NCBI RefSeq assembly: GCF_022347685.1
Contig: NZ_JAKRGF010000005.1
Span: 205,472 to 269,471 of the forward strand
Length of the DNA stretch: 64,000 bases
Source: Thalassobius sp. Cn5-15
GTDB lineage: Bacteria; Pseudomonadota; Alphaproteobacteria; Rhodobacterales; Rhodobacteraceae
Direction: 5' to 3'
Shown: positions 1 through 8,541 of the stretch, one piece after another
Layout: every line of letters starts with the position of its first letter
Position numbering within the stretch: position 1 is the first letter of the stretch
Made by a program: the position numbers and the translations under genes
The notes under the pieces: model-generated
The model's input: the letters and a program-made list of their open reading frames with translations, nothing else
What the model was told of the DNA's origin: nothing
Database searches by the model: none

Positions 1-627
1 AAGGTGAATTTCTCCCACTTTGTCCAGATCAAACGCATCGACATAGGCGTAGGGGCTATAGTTCAGGTTTGTGGCCGACACAAAGATGTTGTTCACATCC
101 AGCAGCAGGCCGCAGCCAGTGCGCTTGCTGACCTCAGACAGAAAATCAGGTTCTGCATAGGTGGAGTCATCAAAGGCCAGATAGGAGGATGGGTTTTCCA
201 AGAGCATCCGACGGCCGATGGTGTCCTGTAGCTGATCGATATGGTCACAGACCCGTTTCAGCGTCACCTCAGTGTAAGGGAGCGGCAACAGGTCGTTCAT
301 AAAGGCGCTTTCATGGGTGGACCACGCCAGGTGTTCAGAGAAGCTGGCCGGGTTCAGCCAGTCACACAGGTGTTTCAGGCGCGACAGGTGATCGGGGTCA
401 AGCGCATCCTCACCGCCGATGGAGAGGCCAACGCCGTGCACAGAAATGGGGAAGTGCCCGGACAGCTGTTTTAGCTGCGCGATGGGGCGGCCACCGGCGC
501 CCATGTAGTTTTCTGCGTGAATCTCCAACCAGCCGACAGGCGCGGGATTCGCGACCAGATCACTGTAATGCTGCGGCTTGTAGCCGACACCGGGCAGGGC
601 GGGCAGGTGGTTGGTTTGATCATACAT
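1..627 (-). CDS. bufB: BufB-type DUF692 maturase, 3' end cut by window edge
   Basis: This frame is open from an ATG at 627 to the window edge, so only the first 209 residues are present. The translation begins MYDQTNHLPALPG and carries the DUF692 landmarks VGYKPQHYSDL, EIHAENYM, SVHGVGLSIGG, SEHLAW, LLENPSSYL and LLLDVNNIF. These supply the His, Glu, Asp and Asn metal ligands of this TIM-barrel multinuclear iron oxygenase family. DUF692 enzymes (MbnB, BufB) modify cysteines of RiPP precursors. The gene lies 210 bp downstream of a DUF2282 precursor gene, which points to BufB rather than MbnB. A GGAG sits six bases before the ATG. A DUF2063 partner (BufC) would be expected just off the window but cannot be seen. 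Confidence 0.85.
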   Translation of the reverse strand, partial: MYDQTNHLPALPGVGYKPQHYSDLVANPAPVGWLEIHAENYMGAGGRPIAQLKQLSGHFPISVHGVGLSIGGEDALDPDHLSRLKHLCDWLNPASFSEHLAWSTHESAFMNDLLPLPYTEVTLKRVCDHIDQLQDTIGRRMLLENPSSYLAFDDSTYAEPDFLSEVSKRTGCGLLLDVNNIFVSATNLNYSPYAYVDAFDLDKVGEIHL

Positions 628-750
628 GCGTCAGCTCCGTTCGCTGGTCTTGCGCAGCGGCGGGGCGGCTCCGCAGGTGGTCGAAAACAACAGATACCCC
701 TGATTAAAAACAACGTTGGGGTAGTTTAACACAGAACTCTTAATAAAACG

Positions 751-815
751 CCCCACCCTTTAGGATGCCCAATGCTTGGACAGGGTGGGGTTAACAGGGG
801 GCGCATCGCCCCCTG
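751..815 (-). promoter_or_regulatory. Two hairpins between bufA1 and bufB
   Basis: A perfect 9-bp stem (795-803 with 807-815) with a 3-base loop lies 23 bases past the bufA1 stop. A second 9-bp stem (751-759 with 782-790) follows. Neither is followed by a T-run on the minus strand, so they look like RNA-stabilising or attenuating structures rather than full terminators. Inference: they raise precursor over maturase expression. Confidence 0.6.
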
Positions 816-837
816 TCTGGTCATAAAAGTCCGCGGC

Positions 838-1158
<321 letters not shown>

Positions 1159-1308
1159 TTACTAGGTTTGTAACTCAGGTCATCCTGATGTGGTGACACC
1201 GAAACCCTAGCCTGAGCCTCTTCTGACAAGCTACTCACGAGGCCGTGCATCACGGCGGCGTGAGGTGTCGTGAGGAATCGCCCCCTAAAATGGGAAATTT
1301 TTGCAATG

Positions 1309-1342
1309 AAAAAGGCCCGCAGCGGGGATTCCGCTACGGACC
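1309..1342 (-). terminator. Rho-independent terminator of thrS
   Basis: A 12-bp stem with two G-T type mismatches (1314-1325 with 1331-1342) and a 5-base loop is followed on the minus strand by five Ts (1309-1313). It lies 24 bp past the thrS stop. Confidence 0.8.
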
Positions 1343-1365
1343 GTAAGATTCCGGTACTGAAAATG

Positions 1366-3312
1366 TTACAGAAGGTCCGGTGGAGTCGCCTCTTTCGTGA
1401 GCTGTGTAACGATCTCGTCCAAGGTCTGGACCTTGGTTTGTTTCTCTCCAAGGCGGCGGGTCGATACGGTGCGCTCTTCAATCTCTTTCATGCCACAGGC
1501 CAGAATGACCGGCACTTTGCCCAGCGAGTGTTCGCGGACTTTATAATTAATCTTCTCGTTGCGCAGGTCTGCTTCGGCCCGCACGCCAGCGGCGCGCAGT
1601 GCTTCGACGACCTCCAGGCAGTAATCATCCGCATCCGACACAATCGCCGCTACAACCACCTGACGCGGCGCCAGCCAGAACGGCAGCTTGCCTGCGTGCT
1701 CTTCGATAAGAATGCCGATGAAGCGTTCAAACGATCCCAGACAGGCGCGGTGCAGCATGACGGGACGGTGTTTGTCACCGTCTGCCCCGATAAAGCTGGC
1801 CTCCAGCCGTTCGGGCAGGTTGGCGTCTACTTGTAGCGTGCCACACTGCCAGTTCCGGCCGATGGCGTCGGTCAAGGTGAATTCCAGTTTCGGACCATAG
1901 AAGGCGCCTTCACCTTCCAGAATCTCGAAGTCATAGCCAGCGGCCTTGCAGGCGTCCCCCAGCGCAGCCTCCATGTTGTCCCAGGTTTCATCCGACCCGA
2001 TCCGCTTTTCGGGCCGCGTTGACAGTTTGATGGTCCAGTTGTGGAAGCCGAGGTCGGCGTAGACCTTGGACAGGAAGGCGATGAATTTCGCGGTTTCAGA
2101 TGTGATCTGATCCTCTGCACAGAAGATGTGGCCATCATCCTGCGTAAATCCACGCACCCGCATGATCCCATGCAGCGCGCCCGAGGGTTCATAACGGGCA
2201 CAAGAGCCAAATTCCGCCATGCGCAGCGGCAGGTCGCGGTAGGATTTCAGACCTTGGTTAAACACCTGAACGTGGCAGGGGCAGTTCATCGGCTTCAGCG
2301 CATTCACAGCCTTTTCGCGGGCATGATCCTCATCCACCTCAACGATGAACATGTTTTCCTGATACTTGTCCCAGTGGCCGGATTTTTCCCACAGCTTGCG
2401 GTCAACGACCTGCGGGGTGTTCACCTCGACATAGCCATCCTTGTCCTGCATGCGGCGCATGTAGTCTTGCAGCGTGGTGTAGATACGCCAGCCGTTCGGG
2501 TGCCAGAAAACCTGACCGGGCGCCTCTTCCTGCATGTGGAACAGGCCCATTTCCTTGCCCAGTTTGCGGTGGTCGCGTTTTGCGGCCTCTTCCAGCATGG
2601 TCATATGGGCCTTCAGATCCTTGCGGTTCTTGAACGCGACGCCATAAATTCGCTGCAGCATCGGGCGGTCGCTGTCACCCAGCCAGTAGGCGCCAGCCAC
2701 ATGGGTCAGTTTAAACCCATCCGCTGGTACCTGACCGGTGTTTTGCAGGTGCGGGCCACGGCACAGATCCTGCCAGTCGCCATGCCAGTACATGCGCAGG
2801 TCTTCGCCTTCGGGGATGCGGTTGATCAGCTCGACTTTGAAGGGCTCGTTGCTGTCTTCATAGTGCTTGATCGCGCGGGCACGCTCCCAAACTTCGGTTT
2901 TAACCTCGTCGCGGGCGTTGATGATGTCTTTCATCCGCGCCTCAATGGTGCCGAGGTCTTCGGGTGTGAACGGCTCTTCACGGTCGAAATCATAAAACCA
3001 GCCGTGATCACGCACCGGGCCGATGGTCACTTTGACGTCGGGCCAGATGTCCTGCACGGCACGGGCCATGATGTGGGCCAGATCGTGGCGGATCAGCTCC
3101 AGCGCTTGTTCATCGTCCTGCAGGGTGTGGATGGCGATTTGTGCGTCCTCTTGGATCGGCCATTGCAGATCCCAATGCGCACCGTTCACGGTGGCGGAAA
3201 TCGCCTTTTTACCCAGCGATTTAGAGATGTCGGCTGCGACTTCGGCGGCGGTTACGCCTGCCTCATAGGAACGTGCATTGCCATCGGGGAAAGTAAGAGA
3301 GACTTGAGCCAT
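1366..3312 (-). CDS. thrS: Threonyl-tRNA synthetase
   Basis: At 648 residues this is a full-length ThrRS, which charges tRNA-Thr in the cytoplasm. The order is an N-terminal TGS domain (residues 1-60), then the editing domain with its zinc-like pocket residues HDLAH and DLCRGPH. The class II catalytic core follows with KPMNCPCH (zinc ligand Cys), the motif 2 region [16 protein letters not shown], and motif 3 [11 protein letters not shown]. The C-terminal anticodon-binding domain begins near PRQVVVAAI. Both editing motifs are intact. GAGGAGG lies eight bases before the ATG. A terminator follows the gene, so it is probably transcribed alone. No leader structure was recognised in the upstream 170 bases. 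Confidence 0.97.
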   Translation of the reverse strand: MAQVSLTFPDGNARSYEAGVTAAEVAADISKSLGKKAISATVNGAHWDLQWPIQEDAQIAIHTLQDDEQALELIRHDLAHIMARAVQDIWPDVKVTIGPVRDHGWFYDFDREEPFTPEDLGTIEARMKDIINARDEVKTEVWERARAIKHYEDSNEPFKVELINRIPEGEDLRMYWHGDWQDLCRGPHLQNTGQVPADGFKLTHVAGAYWLGDSDRPMLQRIYGVAFKNRKDLKAHMTMLEEAAKRDHRKLGKEMGLFHMQEEAPGQVFWHPNGWRIYTTLQDYMRRMQDKDGYVEVNTPQVVDRKLWEKSGHWDKYQENMFIVEVDEDHAREKAVNALKPMNCPCHVQVFNQGLKSYRDLPLRMAEFGSCARYEPSGALHGIMRVRGFTQDDGHIFCAEDQITSETAKFIAFLSKVYADLGFHNWTIKLSTRPEKRIGSDETWDNMEAALGDACKAAGYDFEILEGEGAFYGPKLEFTLTDAIGRNWQCGTLQVDANLPERLEASFIGADGDKHRPVMLHRACLGSFERFIGILIEEHAGKLPFWLAPRQVVVAAIVSDADDYCLEVVEALRAAGVRAEADLRNEKINYKVREHSLGKVPVILACGMKEIEERTVSTRRLGEKQTKVQTLDEIVTQLTKEATPPDLL

Positions 3313-3430
3313 ATAGTCGGCCTCCTCGTCAGTTTGGCGCCCACGGAACGCCCGGTTGCGGGTTATGTGTGTGCCCCCTTTTGATCCCGCGCGCGGGCCA
3401 AGTCAAGCGAGGTGCAGCGATTGCATATAG

Positions 3431-3460
3431 AAAAGCCCCACCTGTGATGGGCGGGGCTGT
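3431..3460 (-). terminator. Terminator after the aminotransferase gene
   Basis: On the minus strand a GC-rich stem (AGCCCC...GGGGCT) with a loop is followed by TTTTC. It lies 23 bp beyond the stop at 3483. Confidence 0.75.
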
Positions 3461-3482
3461 TTCATCGCGGGTTTCGCGGGGC

Positions 3483-4349
3483 TTAGGCCGCGCTGCTGTG
3501 AGCGAACTCCCAGTAAAGCGCGCGTGCCCGCAGGCTGATCGGGCCAATGCCCAATTCGCGGTCGTCGAGTTTTGAGACGGGCATCACCTTGGCGATGTTG
3601 CCGGTTGCAAAAATCTCATCCGCAGCGCGGAAGTCGTCCACCGTAAGGGTGGTTTCCTGCACCTCGATCCCATCCGCGCGCAGCAGGCCGATTACCCGCT
3701 GGCGGGTCAGACCGTTGAGGAAACAGCCGGTGGGCGCAGGGGTGAACACCACGCCATCGCGGACCAGAAACACATTGGTCGATGCGGTTTCCGCGACATT
3801 GCCGTCGATATCCAACGACAGCGCGTTGGAAAATCCACGCGCACGGGCATAGGCCATAATGCGGGCGTTGTTGGCGTAAAGCGAACCGGCCTTTGCCTCT
3901 GTCAGGGCCATGTCTTGACGCGGGCGACGATAGGGGGCAACGGTCAGTGAAAAGCCCTCAGTCCCCGGCATCGCCATTTCCTCAATGCAGATGGCAAAGG
4001 CGCTGCTGGCAGGATCCAGATCAATCACACCCGCACCGCTTTCGGTCGCCCACATCATAGGGCGGATATAAAGCTGCGCCTGAGGATCCATCTGCGCCAC
4101 CTTTTCGCGCACCAAAGCGGCCACCTGTTCCCCGGTGGTGCAGGGCGTCATGCCCATCGCTTCAGCCGAGCGGATCAAGCGGGCGCAGTGTAGATCCAGA
4201 TCGGGCATCACACCCTCAAAGGCTCGGGCGCCATCAAACACCTGACTGCCTAGCCATGAAACATGATCCGCGGCACGAATGATCGGGGTGTTTTCATCCC
4301 GCCAGTCACCTTCAAACCACGTGTAAATATTGCCTTTGCCGACTGCCAT
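3483..4349 (-). CDS. ilvE: Branched-chain amino acid aminotransferase
   Basis: This class IV PLP-dependent aminotransferase has 288 residues and should carry out the last step of Leu/Ile/Val synthesis or the first step of their breakdown. Landmarks are SQVFDGARAFEG near the start, the PLP-lysine region TEAKAGSLYANN, and the class IV signature running from NVAETASTNVFLV to the TGCFLNGLTR loop. The open frame extends upstream to 4517. The ATG at 4349 is chosen because AGAGG precedes it and the homologous region starts MAVGKGNIYTWFEGDW. A D-amino acid aminotransferase or aminodeoxychorismate lyase of the same fold is the main alternative; the FDGARAFEG motif favours IlvE. Confidence 0.85.
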   Translation of the reverse strand: MAVGKGNIYTWFEGDWRDENTPIIRAADHVSWLGSQVFDGARAFEGVMPDLDLHCARLIRSAEAMGMTPCTTGEQVAALVREKVAQMDPQAQLYIRPMMWATESGAGVIDLDPASSAFAICIEEMAMPGTEGFSLTVAPYRRPRQDMALTEAKAGSLYANNARIMAYARARGFSNALSLDIDGNVAETASTNVFLVRDGVVFTPAPTGCFLNGLTRQRVIGLLRADGIEVQETTLTVDDFRAADEIFATGNIAKVMPVSKLDDRELGIGPISLRARALYWEFAHSSAA

Positions 4350-4531
4350 ATTCGCCTCTTTCGGTAGAATTCGCGTGTCATACAGGATCGGAGCGGGAAA
4401 ACAAAACAGGTTTTCTGCGATGCGATTGGCGCGGGCTGCAGAAAAAACGGTGGAGGCGGGTGTGGTTGCGTTGCCTTCGGCTTTTCCCGCTGATCGGCAG
4501 CGGGTAACGTAACGCAAAATTGGAGGCCGCT

Positions 4532-5275
4532 ATGAAATTTCTCGACACTGCTGAAGGGCGTCGCATCGCCTATAACCAAACCGAAGGGCAGGGTCCGACG
4601 ATCCTGTTCTGTTCAGGGTTAAAGTCCGACATGGAGGGCACCAAGGCCGTGCATCTGGAGGCCTGGGCGCAGGAGCAAGGCTATCCCTTTGTGCGCTTTG
4701 ATTATTCTGGCCATGGGGTCAGCTCCGGTGCGTTTACGAAGGGCGCGATTGGCGATTGGCATGAGGATACCCTTGCGATCGTCGATCAGGTGATCAATGG
4801 CCCTATTATTGTCGTGGGCAGCTCGATGGGGGGCTGGCAGGCACTGCTGCTGGCGAAAGCACGGCCAGAGCGGATTGCGGGCATGGTCACCATCGCTGCC
4901 GCACCGGATTTCACCGAAGACGGCTATTGGGCCAGTTTCACCGATGTCCAGAAGGCTGCGCTGGAGGCAGAAGGCCACGTCGCGATACCATCGGATTATG
5001 ATGAAGACTACATCATCACCAAGCGCCTGATCGAAGAGGGACGCAGTCGACTGGTGCTGCGCGATCCATTGTCACTGCCGTTCCCCGTGCGTTTTCTGCA
5101 AGGGACCGAAGATACAGCCGTGTCAACCGCAACTGCGGTGCGTTTGCTGGACCATGCCGAGGGGGACGATCTTCGCCTGACGCTGGTCAAGGGCGCTGAT
5201 CATAGGTTTTCCGACCCGGAATGTCTGGCATTGATCGCCAAGTCAGTGAAGATCGTGCTGGCGCGCCAGAAGTAA
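4532..5275 (+). CDS. Alpha/beta hydrolase, ABHD10-like
   Basis: This 247-residue single-domain alpha/beta hydrolase is presumed cytoplasmic. The nucleophile elbow is GSSMGGW near residue 100, the acid is in GTEDTAVS, and the base is in GADHRFS, so the triad is complete. An early VRFDYSGHGVSSG strand supports relatedness to the ABHD10/thioesterase group, but the substrate cannot be told. GGAGG at 4522-4526 fixes the ATG at 4532. The frame also opens with a TTG at 4520, which would sit inside that ribosome binding site. It is divergent from ilvE. The next gene is 171 bp away and the gap shows nothing notable. Confidence 0.85.
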   Translation: MKFLDTAEGRRIAYNQTEGQGPTILFCSGLKSDMEGTKAVHLEAWAQEQGYPFVRFDYSGHGVSSGAFTKGAIGDWHEDTLAIVDQVINGPIIVVGSSMGGWQALLLAKARPERIAGMVTIAAAPDFTEDGYWASFTDVQKAALEAEGHVAIPSDYDEDYIITKRLIEEGRSRLVLRDPLSLPFPVRFLQGTEDTAVSTATAVRLLDHAEGDDLRLTLVKGADHRFSDPECLALIAKSVKIVLARQK

Positions 5276-5446
5276 TCACCGGCTGCGCCCTGACGACGGC
5301 GTTGGGGTGCGTCGGCGCAATGTTCGCTTCCTGAAATGTCTCCTGCTTCATAGGATGGTCAATGGCGTTGGTGCTGGAGATTGATTGTTAAAGGCGACTT
5401 ACTGCTGTTCGCTTAATATTCTTTTCCTGAAGGAGGTTGAAACAAG

Positions 5447-5920
5447 ATGGAGCAACGGATTTCACTCATTACACTTGGTTGCCGTGATATTGCGGCGCAG
5501 ACAGCGTTCTATCGGGCGATGGGGTGGTGGCAGGTCGATACACCGGATGGGGTTGTGGCCTTTGATCTTCTGTCACAGGTTTTGGGGCTTTATCCGCTGG
5601 CAGCGCTGGCGGCTGATATCGGTGTGGCGGAAGATCAACTGCTGCACGCTGGGCCAGATGCGCCCGGGCCTGCAAAATATGCAGCCGCAACGCTTGGATA
5701 CAATGCGGGCAATCCCGCTGAGGTGGATCAGGTTATGGCCGCAGCGGCAGAGGCCGGGGCGGCGGTGCTGAAACCTGCAGCGGAGGTGTTCTGGGGCGGT
5801 TATCACGGCTATTTCGCTGATCCCGAGGGCACTGTTTGGGAGGTGGCGCATAATCCGTTTTCTCCGCTAGGTCCTAATGGCGCATTTTGTTGGAACGGAT
5901 TTCACGCGAATGCGACGTAA
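5447..5920 (+). CDS. VOC (glyoxalase-fold) family protein
   Basis: This 157-residue protein has the VOC pattern. It opens with SLITLGCRDIAAQTAFYRAMGW and ends with GYHGYFADPEGTVWEVAHNP, the usual C-terminal metal-ligand and strand motif. The family includes glyoxalases, dioxygenases and antibiotic-binding proteins, and the substrate is unknown. A strong AAGGAGG lies ten bases upstream of the ATG. It stands alone, with 170 bp before it and 128 bp after it. Confidence 0.8.
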   Translation: MEQRISLITLGCRDIAAQTAFYRAMGWWQVDTPDGVVAFDLLSQVLGLYPLAALAADIGVAEDQLLHAGPDAPGPAKYAAATLGYNAGNPAEVDQVMAAAAEAGAAVLKPAAEVFWGGYHGYFADPEGTVWEVAHNPFSPLGPNGAFCWNGFHANAT

Positions 5921-5996
5921 GGCGCTGTCAGCGCGGAGGCTGAGTAACGGTTAGGATTGACAGTTCGGGCGTTCCGGCACAGGTTTAGGCAAGAGT

Positions 5997-6010
5997 TGTT
6001 ACGTGTAACA
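5997..6010 (+). promoter_or_regulatory. Short inverted repeat upstream of hydrolase gene
   Basis: TGTTAC-GT-GTAACA forms perfect 6-bp arms 39 bp before the start of the next gene. A TTGACA at 5957-5962 lies upstream without a good -10. It is a possible operator; no regulator is assigned. Confidence 0.35.
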
Positions 6011-6048
6011 TTGCGATTTCGCGATGAAATTTGTGTGGCGGGGGCCAA

Positions 6049-6771
6049 ATGGTTCAGGAACCGATCGTTTTATTGCCGGGGATGATGTGTGACGCGCGGA
6101 TGTATGCGCCACAGGTCGCAGTTCTTAGTCGTGTTGCGCCGGTGACTGTTGCACCGATATGTTTGGGCGACACGATTGAGGAGATCGCGCAGGGGCTGCT
6201 GGCCCAGTTGCCGCCGCAGTTCGCTTTGGCAGGGCTGTCGATGGGTGGTATCGTCGCCATGGAGATGATGCGCCGCGCCCCAGACAGGATCAGCCGGATC
6301 GCCTTGATGGACACAAACGCTTTGGCGGAAACACCACAAAGTGCAACTGTTTATGAACCTTGGATCATTGCCGCGAAATCTGGACGACTGGAGGATGCGC
6401 TGCGCGAAATGATGCGTCCTGAATTTTTGGCACAGGGGCCGCAACGGGTCACAGTTTTGAACCAATTCTTTGACATGGCGCGCGATTTTGGACCAGAGGT
6501 GTTTGTCCGCCAGTGCCGTGCCTTACAACGTCGTCGCGACCTGCAGTCAGCGCTGCGGCGCTGCAAAGTGCCTGCGATGGTTCTCTGCGGGGCAGAGGAT
6601 GGGATGACACCGTTGAAACGGCACGAATTTATGGCGCAGTTGATTCCATCTGCTCAGTTGCGCGTTATTGAGGGGGCTGGGCATTTGCCGACTCTGGAAC
6701 AACCTGAGCAGTTGACGCAGGCTCTTCTGCACTGGCTGCAGCAACCCTATGTGCTGAGCCAGCCTGCGTAA
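6049..6771 (+). CDS. Alpha/beta hydrolase
   Basis: This is a 240-residue alpha/beta hydrolase. LLPGMMCDARMY near the N-terminus suggests an oxyanion loop. The nucleophile elbow is AGLSMGGIVAMEM, the acid lies in CGAEDGMTP, and the base is in GAGHLPTLEQPE. The same motif order occurs in pimeloyl-carrier-protein esterase and MhpC-like enzymes, and the substrate is not deducible. The ATG at 6049 has a G-run ribosome binding site; the frame formally opens with a TTG at 6031. The next small gene starts one base after its stop, suggesting co-translation. Confidence 0.82.
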   Translation: MVQEPIVLLPGMMCDARMYAPQVAVLSRVAPVTVAPICLGDTIEEIAQGLLAQLPPQFALAGLSMGGIVAMEMMRRAPDRISRIALMDTNALAETPQSATVYEPWIIAAKSGRLEDALREMMRPEFLAQGPQRVTVLNQFFDMARDFGPEVFVRQCRALQRRRDLQSALRRCKVPAMVLCGAEDGMTPLKRHEFMAQLIPSAQLRVIEGAGHLPTLEQPEQLTQALLHWLQQPYVLSQPA

Positions 6772-6772
6772 G

Positions 6773-7000
6773 GTGGCGGGGCGTGGGCGCCAAAAGGGTT
6801 GGCGGATCCATTTTCGGTATTGGCGGCGACAGATTGCGCGGCGGGTTCCCCCGGGCGCGCGACTTCTCTTGGGGATCGTGTTGATGTTGTTCGGTCTCGT
6901 CGGGTTTCTGCCTGTCGTTGGTTTCTGGATGCTGCCTTTGGGGGCGGCGATTGCGATGATGGATGTGCGGGCGACCAGGCAGTGGATTAAACGCCGCTAA
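6773..7000 (+). CDS. Small two-helix membrane protein, unknown function
   Basis: This 75-residue protein has a very basic N-terminus (RGRQKGWRIHFRYWRRQ) and two hydrophobic stretches at about residues 30-45 and 48-63, separated by a Gly/Pro turn. It ends in a basic tail (RQWIKRR). That composition suggests an inner-membrane hairpin with both ends cytoplasmic. The GTG start one base after the hydrolase stop points to translational coupling. Similar short PPGxR...FLPVLGFWMLPLG proteins are common in Rhodobacteraceae, as far as I recall, but no function is known to me. Confidence 0.65.
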   Translation: MAGRGRQKGWRIHFRYWRRQIARRVPPGARLLLGIVLMLFGLVGFLPVVGFWMLPLGAAIAMMDVRATRQWIKRR

Positions 7001-7015
7001 TCCGGTTGGTTAAAC

Positions 7016-7051
7016 AAAAACGCAAGCCAGTTTTTACTGGCCTGCGTTTTT
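7016..7051. terminator. Bidirectional terminator between convergent genes
   Basis: A 10-bp stem with one mismatch (7021-7030 with 7037-7046) is flanked by five As on the left and five Ts on the right. It can serve the plus-strand hydrolase operon and the minus-strand phaZ. Confidence 0.85.
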
Positions 7052-7074
7052 GTCTTTTCACTGCAGATCTAGGT

Positions 7075-8397
7075 TTACTTCGCCGCTTTGGTCGGCTTGT
7101 TGGCCGCCTTGGGCGTTGCCTTGCCAGCTGCTTTGGCCGCTTTTTTAGGCTTGGCATTTTCGCGCGCGCCGGAGTTGGTGTCGATGAAATCCAGAACCAG
7201 CGGGCGAATGTTGTTGCGCCAGCTCTTACCTGCGAAGATTCCATAGTGGCCGGCGCCGGCCTCGATGTGGCTGGCCTTCATCGCGTCGGGCAGGCCGGTG
7301 CATAGGTCCAGCGCGGCAACGCATTGACCGGGCGCGGAAATATCATCATTCGCGCCCTCGACGGTTTTCACTGCCACATTGCTGATCTTGCCGATGTCCA
7401 CATGTTTGCCCTCAATGGTGAAAGCGTTTTTGGCAATTTCACCGTTCTTGAAGATCCGTTCGACCGTGGACAGGTAGAATTCTGCAGTCATATCCATCAC
7501 CGCCAGATATTCGTCGTAGAAACGGTTGTGCGCATCGTGATCGGACGCTTCGCCCTTCATCACCCGCTGGATCTGCTCCGAGAACGCTTTGGAGTGGCGA
7601 TCAGCGTTCATCGACATAAATGACGACAGTTGCAACAGGCCGGGGTAAACTTTGCGGCCCACACCTTTGTATTTGAAGCCGACTCGCTGGATCATCGTCT
7701 GTTCCAGTTGGCCCATAGTGACGCGGTGGCCGAAATCCGTCACGTCGGTGGCGTTGGCATCGGGATCAATCGGGCCGCCAATCAGCGTCAGCGAACGCGG
7801 TTGCGCTTCGGGTTCTTCGCCAGCCAGATAGGCGGTGGCGGCCAGTGTCAGCGGCGCGGGCTGGCAGATCGCGATCACATGGGTGTCGGGGCCCAGATGG
7901 CGCATGTAATCCACCAGATAGAGGGTATAATCCTCAATGTCGAACTTGCCAGCCGAGACCGCAATATCACGCGCATTGTGCCAGTCGGTGATATAGACCT
8001 CACAGTCCGGCAGCAACGAAATCACCGTTGAGCGTAGCAGAGTTGCATAGTGTCCGGACATCGGCGCAACCAGCATCACCTGACGCGGTTTGGTTTCGCG
8101 CCCCATGACCTTGAAGTGGATCAGGTCACCAAAATCGCCTTCGACCACGGTTTCTACGTTGACCAGATGATCCTTGCCATCCTCGCAGGTGAACGAATGG
8201 ATGCCCCAATCGGGTTTGGCCACCATGCGCTGAAAGCTGCGCTCCGTCACCTCACCCCAGGCGGCCATCCATTGCAGGGCTGGATTTGGCACCAAGGCGA
8301 AAGCCGGATAAGATGCAAATGACAGGGCAGAGGCGCCAAGCCATTGGTTCGTATTACGGAGGGTTTCCATAAAATCGTACGTGGCCATGTAACGCAT
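7075..8397 (-). CDS. phaZ: Intracellular polyhydroxyalkanoate depolymerase
   Basis: This 440-residue PhaZ hydrolyses stored PHA on the granule surface. It has the alpha/beta-hydrolase fold with a cysteine nucleophile in AICQPA (Cys178), an acid in ANDDISAPG and a histidine in AGHYGIFAG. APMSGHYATLL and ITDWHNARD are family motifs. It is divergent from phaC. AAGGAGAC precedes the ATG. The last 30 or so residues are a run of Ala, Lys and Pro (KPKKAAKAAGKA and on), like histone H1 or phasin tails. It is not part of the catalytic fold and might bind DNA or granule proteins. Confidence 0.93.
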   Translation of the reverse strand: MRYMATYDFMETLRNTNQWLGASALSFASYPAFALVPNPALQWMAAWGEVTERSFQRMVAKPDWGIHSFTCEDGKDHLVNVETVVEGDFGDLIHFKVMGRETKPRQVMLVAPMSGHYATLLRSTVISLLPDCEVYITDWHNARDIAVSAGKFDIEDYTLYLVDYMRHLGPDTHVIAICQPAPLTLAATAYLAGEEPEAQPRSLTLIGGPIDPDANATDVTDFGHRVTMGQLEQTMIQRVGFKYKGVGRKVYPGLLQLSSFMSMNADRHSKAFSEQIQRVMKGEASDHDAHNRFYDEYLAVMDMTAEFYLSTVERIFKNGEIAKNAFTIEGKHVDIGKISNVAVKTVEGANDDISAPGQCVAALDLCTGLPDAMKASHIEAGAGHYGIFAGKSWRNNIRPLVLDFIDTNSGARENAKPKKAAKAAGKATPKAANKPTKAAK

Positions 8398-8506
8398 CGG
8401 CGTCTCCTTTGCTGTTCCGATCTTGTTTCTTGCGTAGGTTGCCTTAGGCTGGTCTTGGTTGCTGGGGCATTAACACAAAGGTCACATCTGTACCGGATAT
8501 TGAATG

Positions 8507-8517
8507 CTGCATAGCAG
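8507..8517 (+). promoter_or_regulatory. PhaR operator upstream of phaC
   Basis: CTGCATAGCAG matches CTGC-N3-GCAG, the site bound by PhaR in Paracoccus and Rhodobacter. It lies 25 bp before the phaC start, in the phaZ-phaC divergent region. Confidence 0.75.
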
Positions 8518-8541
8518 CGAAAATAGGGGGGATTCGTTAAT

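Noticed and set aside
2041..3384. 447-codon plus-strand frame opposite thrS
   Set aside because: It lies wholly antisense to a clear ThrRS with all motifs, and its translation has no recognisable domain. Long antisense frames are common at this GC content.
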